A DNA stretch of 5,064 nucleotides from Clostridia bacterium. Its GTDB lineage: Bacteria; Bacillota; Clostridia; Oscillospirales; Acutalibacteraceae. Positions 1-5,064 of the stretch are shown here, in pieces. The number at the start of each line of letters is the position of its first letter. Within the stretch, counting starts at the first letter, position 1. Under the pieces are notes generated by a model. The model was not told the DNA's origin. It ran no database searches and worked only from the letters and a program-made list of their open reading frames with translations. Location of the stretch: the NCBI GenBank assembly GCA_900767015.1, contig CAAFXQ010000064.1, positions 1 through 5,064 on the forward strand, in the 5' to 3' direction. The translations under genes were made by a program, and so were the position numbers.

Positions 1-887
1 AACTGGGCGTCAGAGTGCATTCTGCCCATGGAGTCCGTAAGACCGTAGGAAGCGGGACCTGCGGCGACGTTGTCCGGGTGGAGGGTGCGTCCGGTGCCGC
101 CGCCGGAGGCAACGGAGAAGTATTTCCTGCCGTTCTCGGTGCACCATTTCTTATAGGTGCCCGCGACGAGGTGCTGGAAGCGGGTGGGGTTGGTGGAGTT
201 GCCGGTGATGAAAATATCTACGCCCTCGTGCTGCATTATCGCAACGCCCTCGCGGGTGTCGTTGGCGCCGTAGCAGCGGATATTTCCGCGCTCGCCGTCG
301 GAAAATTTCACTTCACGAACGACTTTCAGCTCGTCTTTCTCGAAATCAAAATCCGTCTCCACGTAGGTGAAGCCGTTGACGCGGGAGATGATATACGCCG
401 CGTCCTTGCCGAGACCGTTGAGGATAACCCTCAGGGGCTCTTTACGAACCTTGTTTGCGGTTCTTGCAATACCGATTGCGCCTTCAGCAGCGGCGAAGGA
501 TTCGTGACCGGCAAGGAATGCAAAGCACTTTGTTTCTTCCTTAAGAAGCATAGCGCCGAGGTTACCGTGACCGAGACCTACGTTTCTCTGCTCAGCAACC
601 GAGCCGGGGATACAGAAAGCCTGAAGTCCCTTGCCGATGGTGGCGGCGGCGTCGGAAGCGGCGGTAACGCCGGATTTGATTGCGAGGGCAACGCCGAGGG
701 TGTAAGCCCAGACAGCGTTTTCAAATGCGATGGGCTGAACGCCCTTTACGATTGATTCAACGTCGATTCCTTTGGAAAGGCAGAGGTCACGGGCGTCTTC
801 CAGTGAAGCAATACCGTACTCTTTCAGGCAGGCTTCGATTTTAGCCATTCTTCTTTCTTTGCCTTCGAACTGTACATTGTTAGCCAT
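1..887 (-). CDS. GGGtGRT family protein, C-terminus cut by window edge
   Basis: I read 295 residues from ATG at 887 (begins MANNVQFEGKERR); the frame is open at position 1, so the C-terminus is missing. The name-giving motif GGGTGRT is at residues 262-268, within SGGGTGRTLHPDN. Another glycine-rich conserved-looking stretch, PGSVAEQRNVGLGHGNLG, spans 94-111. There is no signal peptide or membrane segment, so the protein is probably cytoplasmic. Cysteines are at 20, 36, 92, 121, 205 and 249, with no obvious CxxC cluster motif. From memory the family runs to about 330 residues, so roughly 35 are absent. The start is fixed by AGGAGG at 897-902, nine bases upstream. It follows the NifU-like gene by 23 bp and is almost certainly co-transcribed with it. 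Biochemical function is unknown to me; a role in Fe-S metabolism is inferred from the partner only. The 3' part is clearly more GC-rich than the 5' part. Confidence 0.9.
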   Translation of the reverse strand, partial: MANNVQFEGKERRMAKIEACLKEYGIASLEDARDLCLSKGIDVESIVKGVQPIAFENAVWAYTLGVALAIKSGVTAASDAAATIGKGLQAFCIPGSVAEQRNVGLGHGNLGAMLLKEETKCFAFLAGHESFAAAEGAIGIARTANKVRKEPLRVILNGLGKDAAYIISRVNGFTYVETDFDFEKDELKVVREVKFSDGERGNIRCYGANDTREGVAIMQHEGVDIFITGNSTNPTRFQHLVAGTYKKWCTENGRKYFSVASGGGTGRTLHPDNVAAGPASYGLTDSMGRMHSDAQ

Positions 888-896
888 TGATGATGT

Positions 897-902
897 CCTC
901 CT
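897..902 (-). promoter_or_regulatory. RBS of the GGGtGRT gene
   Basis: The minus strand reads AAAGGAGGACATCATCAATG. The AGGAGG core is a full Shine-Dalgarno match, nine bases before the ATG at 887. It lies in the 23-bp gap after the NifU-like stop codon and settles the start against the downstream in-frame ATG at codon 14. Confidence 0.85.
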
Positions 903-910
903 TTGCGGTA

Positions 911-1603
911 TTATTCTTCACGCGGATCGATGTACTTGGCAGCATCATCGAAGCGTCCGTAATGTCCGGTGTTCTTCTTGAGAGCTTCGTCAGCGCTTAC
1001 GCCATGACGGATATCCTCAAGCATTTTGCCGAGTCTGATGAACTCGTAGCCGATAACCTCGTCGTTTTCGTCAAGAGCCATTCTTGTAACGTAGCCCTCA
1101 GCCATTTCAAGGTAACGCACACCCTTCTTGTTCGTTGAGAACATGGTGCCGACCTGAGAGCGAAGTCCCTTGCCGAGATCCTCAAGAGCGGCGCCGACAA
1201 GAAGTCCGTCCTCTGAGAAAGCGGACTGTGAACGTCCGTAAACGAGCTGGAGGAAGATCTCTCTCATTGCAACGTTGATGGCGTCGCAGACGAGGTCTGT
1301 GTTCAGGCATTCGAGAAGCGTTTTGCCCGGAAGAATTTCGGCGGCCATAGCGGCGGAGTGGGTCATGCCCGAGCAGCCGATGGTTTCAACAAGCGCTTCT
1401 TCAACAATACCGTTTTTGATGTTGAGCGAAAGCTTGCAGGTACCCTGCTGCGGAGCACACCAGCCGACACCGTGGGAAAAGCCGGAGATGTCCTTGATTT
1501 CGTAAGCCTTGACCCATTTGCCCTCTTCGGGAATGGGAGCCGGGCCGTGGTGCGGTCCTTTTCTGACCACGCACATCTGTTCAACTTCATGTGAATAATT
1601 CAT
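911..1603 (-). CDS. NifU-like iron-sulfur cluster assembly scaffold protein (divergent)
   Basis: This 230-residue protein resembles the NifU/IscU N-terminal scaffold fold. The stretch C56-KLSLNIKNGIVEEALVETIGC (C77) aligns by eye with the IscU region running from after its first ligand cysteine to its second. It is followed by a helix like the IscU ASSS segment (THSAAMAAE, 81-89) and by LPGKTLLEC (91-99), like the IscU GKSLDEA region. Cysteines are at 11, 49, 56, 77, 99 and 106. The usual third ligand, the HCS motif of IscU, seems absent: that place reads GRSQSAFSEDG (123-133), while C99 and C106 are extra. The protein is about 100 residues longer than IscU, with an unassigned C-terminal part (about 145-230). 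The start ATG has AGGAG eight bases upstream. It is the first gene of an operon with the GGGtGRT gene. The likely role is holding or transferring Fe-S clusters in the cytoplasm; the actual client proteins are unknown. Confidence 0.85.
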   Translation of the reverse strand: MNYSHEVEQMCVVRKGPHHGPAPIPEEGKWVKAYEIKDISGFSHGVGWCAPQQGTCKLSLNIKNGIVEEALVETIGCSGMTHSAAMAAEILPGKTLLECLNTDLVCDAINVAMREIFLQLVYGRSQSAFSEDGLLVGAALEDLGKGLRSQVGTMFSTNKKGVRYLEMAEGYVTRMALDENDEVIGYEFIRLGKMLEDIRHGVSADEALKKNTGHYGRFDDAAKYIDPREE

Positions 1604-1611
1604 GTGTAGTT

Positions 1612-1616
1612 CTCCT
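1612..1616 (-). promoter_or_regulatory. RBS of the NifU-like gene
   Basis: The minus strand reads AAAGGAGAACTACACATG. The AGGAG core lies eight bases before the ATG at 1603, a standard Firmicute spacing. Confidence 0.8.
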
Positions 1617-1637
1617 TTCGGATTTTCGTTTAGTCAT

Positions 1638-1654
1638 CATAAGAGTTTCTTATG
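1638..1654 (-). promoter_or_regulatory. Perfect 7-3-7 palindrome in the leader, candidate operator or hairpin
   Basis: The minus strand reads CATAAGA-AAC-TCTTATG, with arms that are exact reverse complements. From the promoter at 1670-1698 it would occupy about +10 to +26 of the transcript, well before the RBS. That is a typical place for a repressor operator; in RNA it could also be a short hairpin. No U-run follows, so it is not a terminator. The binding factor is unknown. An Fe-S- or iron-responsive repressor (for example Rrf2/IscR type) would make sense given the operon, but I do not recognise the motif as one. Confidence 0.5.
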
Positions 1655-1669
1655 CTTGTACCACCCAAT

Positions 1670-1698
1670 ATAATATCAAATTATTGCTTTCGTTTCAA
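1670..1698 (-). promoter_or_regulatory. SigA-type promoter of the NifU-like/GGGtGRT operon
   Basis: On the minus strand the -35 box TTGAAA (1693-1698) is followed by a 17-bp spacer and the -10 box TATTAT (1670-1675). Both boxes match the consensus at five of six positions with ideal spacing, in an AT-rich gap. The predicted start is near 1663, giving a leader of about 60 nt that carries the palindrome at 1638-1654 and the RBS. Confidence 0.8.
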
Positions 1699-1737
1699 TA
1701 GACAATTATAGATTTTTTTGAAGAATTTGTGCGCTTT

Positions 1738-1791
1738 CTGTCGGCAAAAATCATGAAAAATGACGAGAAACCGCTTCCGTTTGCCTGACAG
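1738..1791. repeat. Imperfect inverted repeat downstream of the fibronectin gene
   Basis: CTGTCGGCAAA (1738-1748) and TTTGCCTGACAG (1780-1791) pair over 11 bp with one bulged base, around a 31-nt loop. It lies 18 bp past the stop codon of the fibronectin gene and upstream of the NifU-operon promoter. It may mark the 3' end of the fibronectin mRNA. On the minus strand, however, no U-tract follows the stem, so a classic intrinsic terminator is not supported. Confidence 0.35.
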
Positions 1792-1809
1792 CGTGCATAC
1801 AACCGCCGG

Positions 1810-3132
1810 CTACAGCGTGAAATCATAGGTTTCCTCAATCTCATACATCGCATTGACCTTGAAAGAAACGGTTGAAACCTTGCAGTCGGCGGATACTAAA
1901 ACGGGATTGGTCAGACGGAGTGTCTGCTTCTTCCGGTCGCCGGATACGGTAAGCCCGATTTCAACGCCGTCAAAGGTCTGCGTGGCGGATCTGATTTTTA
2001 CGGGGGTGATGCGAAGCTTCTGAAGCTCGACGGTGCTTGCAACGGTCTGATTGCTTTTCGGATTTGCGGTCGTCTTGTTCTTGTAAGCGGCGCTTTCGCT
2101 TTTGAGCTTGATGGAATAAGTCGTTCCTTTTTTTGTCTTTTGGTAGGTAAAAGACAAAATGTCGTTTCCCTTAAGAGCGGCTTTCCGATTATACGGCTCG
2201 ATGAGAGAATTGACTGTATATCCGTCAGCCGTACCGTTTTTGAAGGCGAGCGATTTTTTCAGCTTTCCGTCAAAGAGGTTCATAATGTTTTTGCAGGTGT
2301 TGGTAAGCGAGTAGTACGAGCAGTCGAGCACATAGGTCGAAACGGTTTTGCTGTAATCCGCTTGTAAGGATTTCTTTTCCTTGAGCGAATTGATTGCTGT
2401 GTTGTACCGTCTTGCAATCTGCGCCTTGGTGTACGGCGTGCCGTCCTTGTCGGTAAATTCGCTGTAATCGTCGGAGTAGTCGGCAAAAGCCTCCTGCGTT
2501 CCGAGCACTTTTACGGCTCGGATACGGAAGGTGTAAACACTCGCAGGGGCAAGGCCGGAAACTTCAAAAGAGGTTTCGCCGGCGACGACCGCATGAACGA
2601 CGAACTTGTTTTCTTCCCTGCTGAAATAGCTGATTTCGTAATGCGTTGCGCCTGTCGAGGCCAACCAGGAAAGGGTGATACTGCTGTCTGATATCGTCTC
2701 GGTGACGATGGTTTTTACCTTTTTCGGGGCGGTGACGGCTTTGAATTCGTCGCTGAGGGCGCCGTAGACGGGCTTTTTCTTTTCGTTATAACGGAAGGCT
2801 TTGATTTTAAACGAGTATACCGAGCCGCTGTTTAACGAATCCACAACGGCGGACGCATTTTTGACCGTACCGGCCGAACTGTATTTTTTGTCGTCCTCTG
2901 CCTTATAATAGACTTTGTAACCGTCTGCGTTTTCGACCTCGTCCCATCGAAGCGTGATGCTTTTTCGGTCGGCGGCTTCGGCTTTTACGGAGCCGACCTT
3001 ATCGACAACGATTTCTTCGGGCTGTGTTACGGTGCTTTCAGCGGTGACGGATTCACTTTCCGCAAAGGAGAAAATCGGGCACGCAGTCAGAACAAAGACT
3101 GCGCAAACGAAAGCAGCTATGATTTTTTTCAC
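1810..3132 (-). CDS. Exported protein with two fibronectin type III domains and an unknown C-terminal domain
   Basis: The protein has 440 residues counted from GTG at 3132. Residues 1-24 form an export signal: KK, a hydrophobic core IIAAFVCAVFVLTAC, then PIFSFA|ES as a likely signal peptidase I site. LTAC (15-18) also fits a lipobox, so a lipoprotein is possible. A short acidic, Thr/Ser-rich linker follows. Two Fn3 domains come next: about 45-135 (SITLRWDEVENADGYKVYYK, later SGSVYSFKIKAF) and about 136-226 (SITLSWLAS, later PASVYTFRIRAV). Each has the conserved W, Y and L/Y positions. Residues 228-440 are a lysine-rich, mostly beta-looking region with cysteines at 271, 280 and 417 that I cannot assign. 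The probable role is a cell-surface or secreted binding or structural protein; no catalytic motif is visible. A longer reading from TTG at 3222 is unlikely: it adds 30 residues before the signal peptide, lacks an RBS, and reaches into the 3218-3537 element. Confidence 0.8.
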   Translation of the reverse strand: MKKIIAAFVCAVFVLTACPIFSFAESESVTAESTVTQPEEIVVDKVGSVKAEAADRKSITLRWDEVENADGYKVYYKAEDDKKYSSAGTVKNASAVVDSLNSGSVYSFKIKAFRYNEKKKPVYGALSDEFKAVTAPKKVKTIVTETISDSSITLSWLASTGATHYEISYFSREENKFVVHAVVAGETSFEVSGLAPASVYTFRIRAVKVLGTQEAFADYSDDYSEFTDKDGTPYTKAQIARRYNTAINSLKEKKSLQADYSKTVSTYVLDCSYYSLTNTCKNIMNLFDGKLKKSLAFKNGTADGYTVNSLIEPYNRKAALKGNDILSFTYQKTKKGTTYSIKLKSESAAYKNKTTANPKSNQTVASTVELQKLRITPVKIRSATQTFDGVEIGLTVSGDRKKQTLRLTNPVLVSADCKVSTVSFKVNAMYEIEETYDFTL

Positions 3133-3134
3133 GG

Positions 3135-3146
3135 TATCACCAACCT
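3135..3146 (-). promoter_or_regulatory. RBS that supports the GTG start at 3132
   Basis: The minus strand reads AAGGTTGGTGATACCGTG. AAGG plus GGTGAT resembles the extended Firmicute Shine-Dalgarno AAGGAGGTGAT with one extra base, ending just before the GTG. The ATG pair at 3157-3162 has no comparable site upstream. This, and the signal peptide beginning right at the GTG, decides the start. Confidence 0.6.
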
Positions 3147-3185
3147 TATTTTGAAACATCATCAATATATTCTGCGCTTTTATAC

Positions 3186-3214
3186 TTGAAATAACCTTAA
3201 AAGGCTTGTATAAT
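3186..3214 (+). promoter_or_regulatory. SigA-type promoter of nadE, abutting the inserted element
   Basis: The -35 box TTGAAA (3186-3191), a 17-bp spacer and a perfect -10 box TATAAT (3209-3214) point toward nadE. The predicted start is near 3221, a few bases inside the MITE-like element (3218-3537). The -35 is identical to that of the NifU-operon promoter. The spacer holds CCTT-AA-AAGG (3195-3204), a small inverted repeat that might be a binding site, though it is too short to weigh much. No better plus-strand promoter is visible between here and the nadE RBS. Confidence 0.75.
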
Positions 3215-3217
3215 AAA
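3214..3217. repeat. Left copy of candidate target-site duplication TAAA
   Basis: TAAA directly abuts the left end (GGCAAC) of the element. The same four bases abut the right end at 3538-3541 in direct orientation, as expected for a duplicated target. Four AT-rich bases can match by chance, so the weight comes from their exact position next to both inverted-repeat ends. Confidence 0.55.
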
Positions 3218-3268
3218 GGCAACTTCTAAAAACATCCCGGTATTCGTCATAATGCCCAACTAATGCCG
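3218..3268. repeat. Left terminal inverted repeat of the element
   Basis: This 51-bp arm pairs with 3488-3537. The outer 16 bp match at 15 positions, then comes a 5-versus-4 bp unmatched segment, then a 30-bp block with 24 matches that includes an identical TGCCCAA. Confidence 0.8.
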
Positions 3269-3279
3269 TCTTTGTCGTT

Positions 3280-3319
3280 AAAAATCCTTGAAATACACAA
3301 AGTATTACTGCGGATTTTT
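3280..3319. repeat. Nested hairpin on the left arm of the element
   Basis: AAAAATCC (3280-3287) and GGATTTTT (3312-3319) are exact reverse complements. Inside them AATAC (3292-3296) and GTATT (3302-3306) pair perfectly around the loop ACAAA. The right arm has no counterpart: there only four bases separate the two matching blocks. This is therefore a side branch on an otherwise continuous foldback. Confidence 0.65.
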
Positions 3320-3322
3320 GCC

Positions 3323-3350
3323 GAAGCAGACGAAAGCCGAATCCGATACG
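3323..3350. repeat. Left copy of internal inverted 28-mer
   Basis: It starts GAAGCAGAC and ends CCGATACG. Read on the opposite strand, 3456-3483 has the same start and end, with 24 of 28 bases identical overall. Confidence 0.75.
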
Positions 3351-3455
3351 CCTGAAAACGAATATTTTACGCACCTTGCTATGCTTTCAACCTTGCCATA
3401 TGACGCATTTCGAGCATTTCTGCCGCAGTATCGGCGGAAATTTATCGCTTAAAAC

Positions 3456-3483
3456 CGTATCGGCTTTGACTTTTGTCTGCTTC
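3456..3483. repeat. Right copy of internal inverted 28-mer
   Basis: This is the partner of 3323-3350 in inverted orientation. It is separated from the right terminal repeat by only four bases. Confidence 0.75.
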
Positions 3484-3487
3484 AATC

Positions 3488-3537
3488 CGACATCATTTGG
3501 GCACTATGCCGAACACCTTGAGTTTTTAGATGTTGCC
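3488..3537. repeat. Right terminal inverted repeat of the element
   Basis: This 50-bp arm pairs with 3218-3268 and ends in GTTGCC at 3537. It lies within the predicted nadE leader, 27 bp before the nadE RBS core. Confidence 0.8.
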
Positions 3538-3541
3538 TAAA
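3538..3541. repeat. Right copy of candidate target-site duplication TAAA
   Basis: TAAA follows the right terminal repeat directly and matches 3214-3217. Removing the element and one copy joins the TATAAT promoter to the nadE leader, giving a compact, normal-looking upstream region. Confidence 0.55.
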
Positions 3542-3563
3542 TTTACAGCCGAAAAGACGGAAC

Positions 3564-3568
3564 GGAGG
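3564..3568 (+). promoter_or_regulatory. RBS of nadE
   Basis: GGAGG lies six bases before the ATG at 3575, within ACGGAGGAAGCCGATG. The spacing and strength are good and no competing in-frame start is nearby. Confidence 0.85.
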
Positions 3569-3574
3569 AAGCCG

Positions 3575-5064
3575 ATGTTTGATTTTATAACCGTAGCCTG
3601 TGCCGTGCCGGACGTCAGCGTCGCCGATGTCGGATTCAACACACAAAAAATAATCGAAAAGCTTGATGAAGCGAAGAATACGACCGCTTCTCTTGTCTGC
3701 TTTCCCGAGCTTGCCGTTACGGGCTACACCTGTCAGGATTTGTTCAACCAAAAGGTTCTCATTGACGAGGCGGCCTCGGCTATCGGCAAAATCGCCGAAA
3801 AAAGTCGTGAGGTGAAAGCGGCTGTTGTCGTCGGCGCACCGGTGAGACTGAACGGACAGCTTTATAACGGTGCCTTTGTGATGAGCGGGGGTAAGGTTTT
3901 AGGCATTGTTCCGAAAACGTTCTTGCCCGTTACGGGTGAGTTTTACGAAAAGCGCTGGTTTTGCTCGGGGGCTGAATGTGACATTAAAGAAACGACTTCC
4001 CGTGCACTCGGCATTTCTGACAGCGAGGAAGCGATACCTGTCGGAACAGACCTGATTTTTGACCTCGGAAACGAAATCCGGCTCGGAATCGAAATCTGCG
4101 AGGACCTCTGGACGCCGCTTGCGCCGAGTACGTTTTCGGCGTTAAAGGGCGCCAACCTCATCGTCAATGTTTCAGCTTCGAACGAAACGATTTCCAAACG
4201 TCAGTACCGCCGTCAGCTTGTCTCTCAGCAGTCGGCAAGCCTGCTTTGCGGTTATGTATATGTCAGCGCCGGCAAAAAAGAATCCACGACCGACCTGATT
4301 TTCTCGGGACACAGCCTTGTATGCGAAAATGGCGTTGTGATCGCCGAAAATACGGATTATCTTGATTCGGACTATCTGCTTTTAGCGGATATCGACATGG
4401 GCAAGCTTTTTTACGAGCGGCAGAAAAACAAAAGCTTTCACGACTGCGCCGCTCTGTACGCCGGCAAGCTTTCTTACCGCACCGTTTCTGTTAAAGGCGC
4501 CGAAAGCCGAAGCGACGCCCGGTATTATCGGGTCAGTCGACTGCCGTTTGTTCCCGACAGCCGGAAGGAAAGGGAAGAACGCTGTTTACAGATTTTCGAT
4601 ATGCAGGTTTCGGGGCTTGAAAAGCGGCTTGCCGTGACAAAATGCCGTCCCGTAATCGGTGTTTCGGGCGGACTTGATTCGACTTTAGCTCTCTTGGTCA
4701 GCGTCAAGGCCGCCGAAAGGGTAGGACTTAAGGCAAGCGATGTTGTCGGAATTACAATGCCGTGCTTCGGAACGTCGGACAGAACGTATCAAAACGCTGT
4801 TCAGCTGATGAAAACGCTCGGCGTGACGGCGGTCGAAATTCCGATCAAAGACGCCTGCCTTCAGCATTTTAAGGACATCGGCCAGCCCGAAAACAAGTAC
4901 GATCTGACGTACGAAAACAGTCAGGCGAGAGAGCGTACGCAGGTACTCATGGACTACGCCGGAAAGGTCGGCGGTCTTGTTGTCGGAACGGGCGACTTAA
5001 GCGAGCTTGCTCTCGGCTGGTGCACCTATAACGCCGACCACATGAGCATGTACGGCGTGAACGC
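3575..5064 (+). CDS. nadE: Glutamine-dependent NAD+ synthetase, C-terminus cut by window edge
   Basis: The frame gives 496 residues with no stop before the window ends; the long two-domain family is about 640-680 residues. The enzyme makes NAD+ from nicotinic acid adenine dinucleotide, ATP and glutamine in the cytoplasm, the last step of NAD synthesis. The N-terminal nitrilase-fold glutaminase shows its triad: E45 in FPELAVTGY, K114 in VPKTFLP and C175 in EICEDLW. The synthetase domain starts at about 330. It has the ATP-binding P-loop SGGLDST (364-370), the ENSQARERTQ motif (447-456) and GTGDLSELALGW (471-482), followed by DHMSMYGVN (488-496). All key residues seen are intact. The start MFDFITVACAVPDV fits the family and has GGAGG six bases upstream. 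It is divergent from the fibronectin gene, with a promoter at 3186-3214 and the 320-bp element in between, so the mRNA would carry a leader of about 350 nt. Confidence 0.97.
   Translation, partial: MFDFITVACAVPDVSVADVGFNTQKIIEKLDEAKNTTASLVCFPELAVTGYTCQDLFNQKVLIDEAASAIGKIAEKSREVKAAVVVGAPVRLNGQLYNGAFVMSGGKVLGIVPKTFLPVTGEFYEKRWFCSGAECDIKETTSRALGISDSEEAIPVGTDLIFDLGNEIRLGIEICEDLWTPLAPSTFSALKGANLIVNVSASNETISKRQYRRQLVSQQSASLLCGYVYVSAGKKESTTDLIFSGHSLVCENGVVIAENTDYLDSDYLLLADIDMGKLFYERQKNKSFHDCAALYAGKLSYRTVSVKGAESRSDARYYRVSRLPFVPDSRKEREERCLQIFDMQVSGLEKRLAVTKCRPVIGVSGGLDSTLALLVSVKAAERVGLKASDVVGITMPCFGTSDRTYQNAVQLMKTLGVTAVEIPIKDACLQHFKDIGQPENKYDLTYENSQARERTQVLMDYAGKVGGLVVGTGDLSELALGWCTYNADHMSMYGVN

Larger units (their letters stand above)
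3218..3537. mobile_element. MITE-like 320-bp foldback element without a coding gene
   Basis: The ends are GGCAACTTCTAAAAAC (3218-3233) and, on the other strand, GGCAACATCTAAAAAC (3537-3522), 15 of 16 identical. Similarity continues inward over about 50 bp: the 30-bp blocks at 3239-3268 and 3517-3488 match at 24 positions. A second inverted pair, 3323-3350 and 3483-3456, matches at 24 of 28. The left arm carries an extra segment of about 50 bp with its own nested hairpin. Weaker pairing continues to about 3372/3434, leaving a loop of about 60 nt. TAAA flanks both ends. No transposase or convincing ORF is present, so it would depend on an enzyme supplied elsewhere. The IS family is not identifiable by eye. 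An alternative is a non-mobile repeat resembling REP or ERIC sequences. Confidence 0.75.

Noticed and set aside
15..755. Long open plus-strand frame of 246 codons
   Set aside because: It is antisense to the GGGtGRT coding region, whose frame shows family motifs and an RBS. The plus frame has low-complexity Gly/Ala composition typical of a shadow and no RBS.
1587..1640. Possible 17-codon upstream ORF overlapping the NifU-like start
   Set aside because: ATGATG follows the palindrome arm with no Shine-Dalgarno sequence before it, and the peptide is unremarkable; chance is likely.
3157..3206. Minus-strand promoter for the fibronectin gene (TATAAA near 3178-3183, or TATATT near 3162-3167)
   Set aside because: AT-rich -10-like hexamers exist, but no convincing -35 lies at proper spacing, so I did not annotate one even though a promoter must lie nearby.
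3180..3374. Minus-strand 64-codon frame covering the left half of the element
   Set aside because: It has no Shine-Dalgarno sequence, lies in a foldback repeat and runs across the terminal repeat into the promoter region; the peptide has no recognisable domain.
3218..3537. Riboswitch or CRISPR-like structure in the nadE leader
   Set aside because: The structure is a single foldback with terminal inverted repeats and flanking duplication. There are no regularly spaced direct repeats and no aptamer motif I recognise.
3466..3545. Possible outward promoters inside the right part of the element toward nadE (TTGACT at 3466; TTGAGT at 3519)
   Set aside because: Neither has a good -10 box at 16-18 bp: the first reaches only CATCAT at 19 bp, the second TAAATT at 15 bp. 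The promoter at 3186-3214 is far better.
3482..3751. Minus-strand 89-codon frame crossing the element end into nadE
   Set aside because: It is antisense to the start of nadE, which has a full set of catalytic motifs, and it spans the right terminal repeat.

Overview
The window looks like chromosomal DNA of a gut-type Firmicute of class Clostridia, probably near the Ruminococcaceae/Oscillospirales. This is an inference from moderate GC (about 45-60% in genes), strong AGGAGG-type ribosome binding sites, SigA-like promoters, a secreted fibronectin type III protein, and the paired NifU-like and GGGtGRT genes. No species-level claim can be made.

Layout. Positions 1-1603 hold a two-gene minus-strand operon: a NifU-like Fe-S scaffold protein (911-1603), then a GGGtGRT-family protein (887 down to the window edge, C-terminus missing). 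A well-formed promoter (-35 TTGAAA, 17 bp, -10 TATTAT) lies at 1670-1698, and a perfect 7-3-7 palindrome (1638-1654) sits between promoter and RBS. Positions 1810-3132 hold a separate minus-strand gene for an exported protein of two fibronectin type III domains plus an unrecognised C-terminal domain. Its best start is a GTG at 3132. Positions 3575-5064 hold the plus-strand gene for glutamine-dependent NAD+ synthetase (nadE), cut by the right edge after 496 codons.

The most unusual object is in the 442-bp gap between the divergent fibronectin and nadE genes. Positions 3218-3537 form a 320-bp MITE-like element. Its terminal inverted repeats are about 50 bp, with the outer 16 bp matching at 15 positions. 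A second, internal pair of inverted 28-mers matches at 24 positions, a nested hairpin lies on one arm, and a 4-bp direct repeat TAAA flanks both ends as a candidate target-site duplication. Directly outside its left end is a near-consensus plus-strand promoter (TTGAAA, 17 bp, TATAAT; 3186-3214). The element therefore appears to have landed at the transcription start of nadE, turning a leader of about 30 nt into one of about 350 nt that can fold into a long hairpin.

How the genes relate: the NifU-like/GGGtGRT pair is probably one functional unit in Fe-S metabolism. The fibronectin protein and nadE are independent units that share only the divergent intergenic region.
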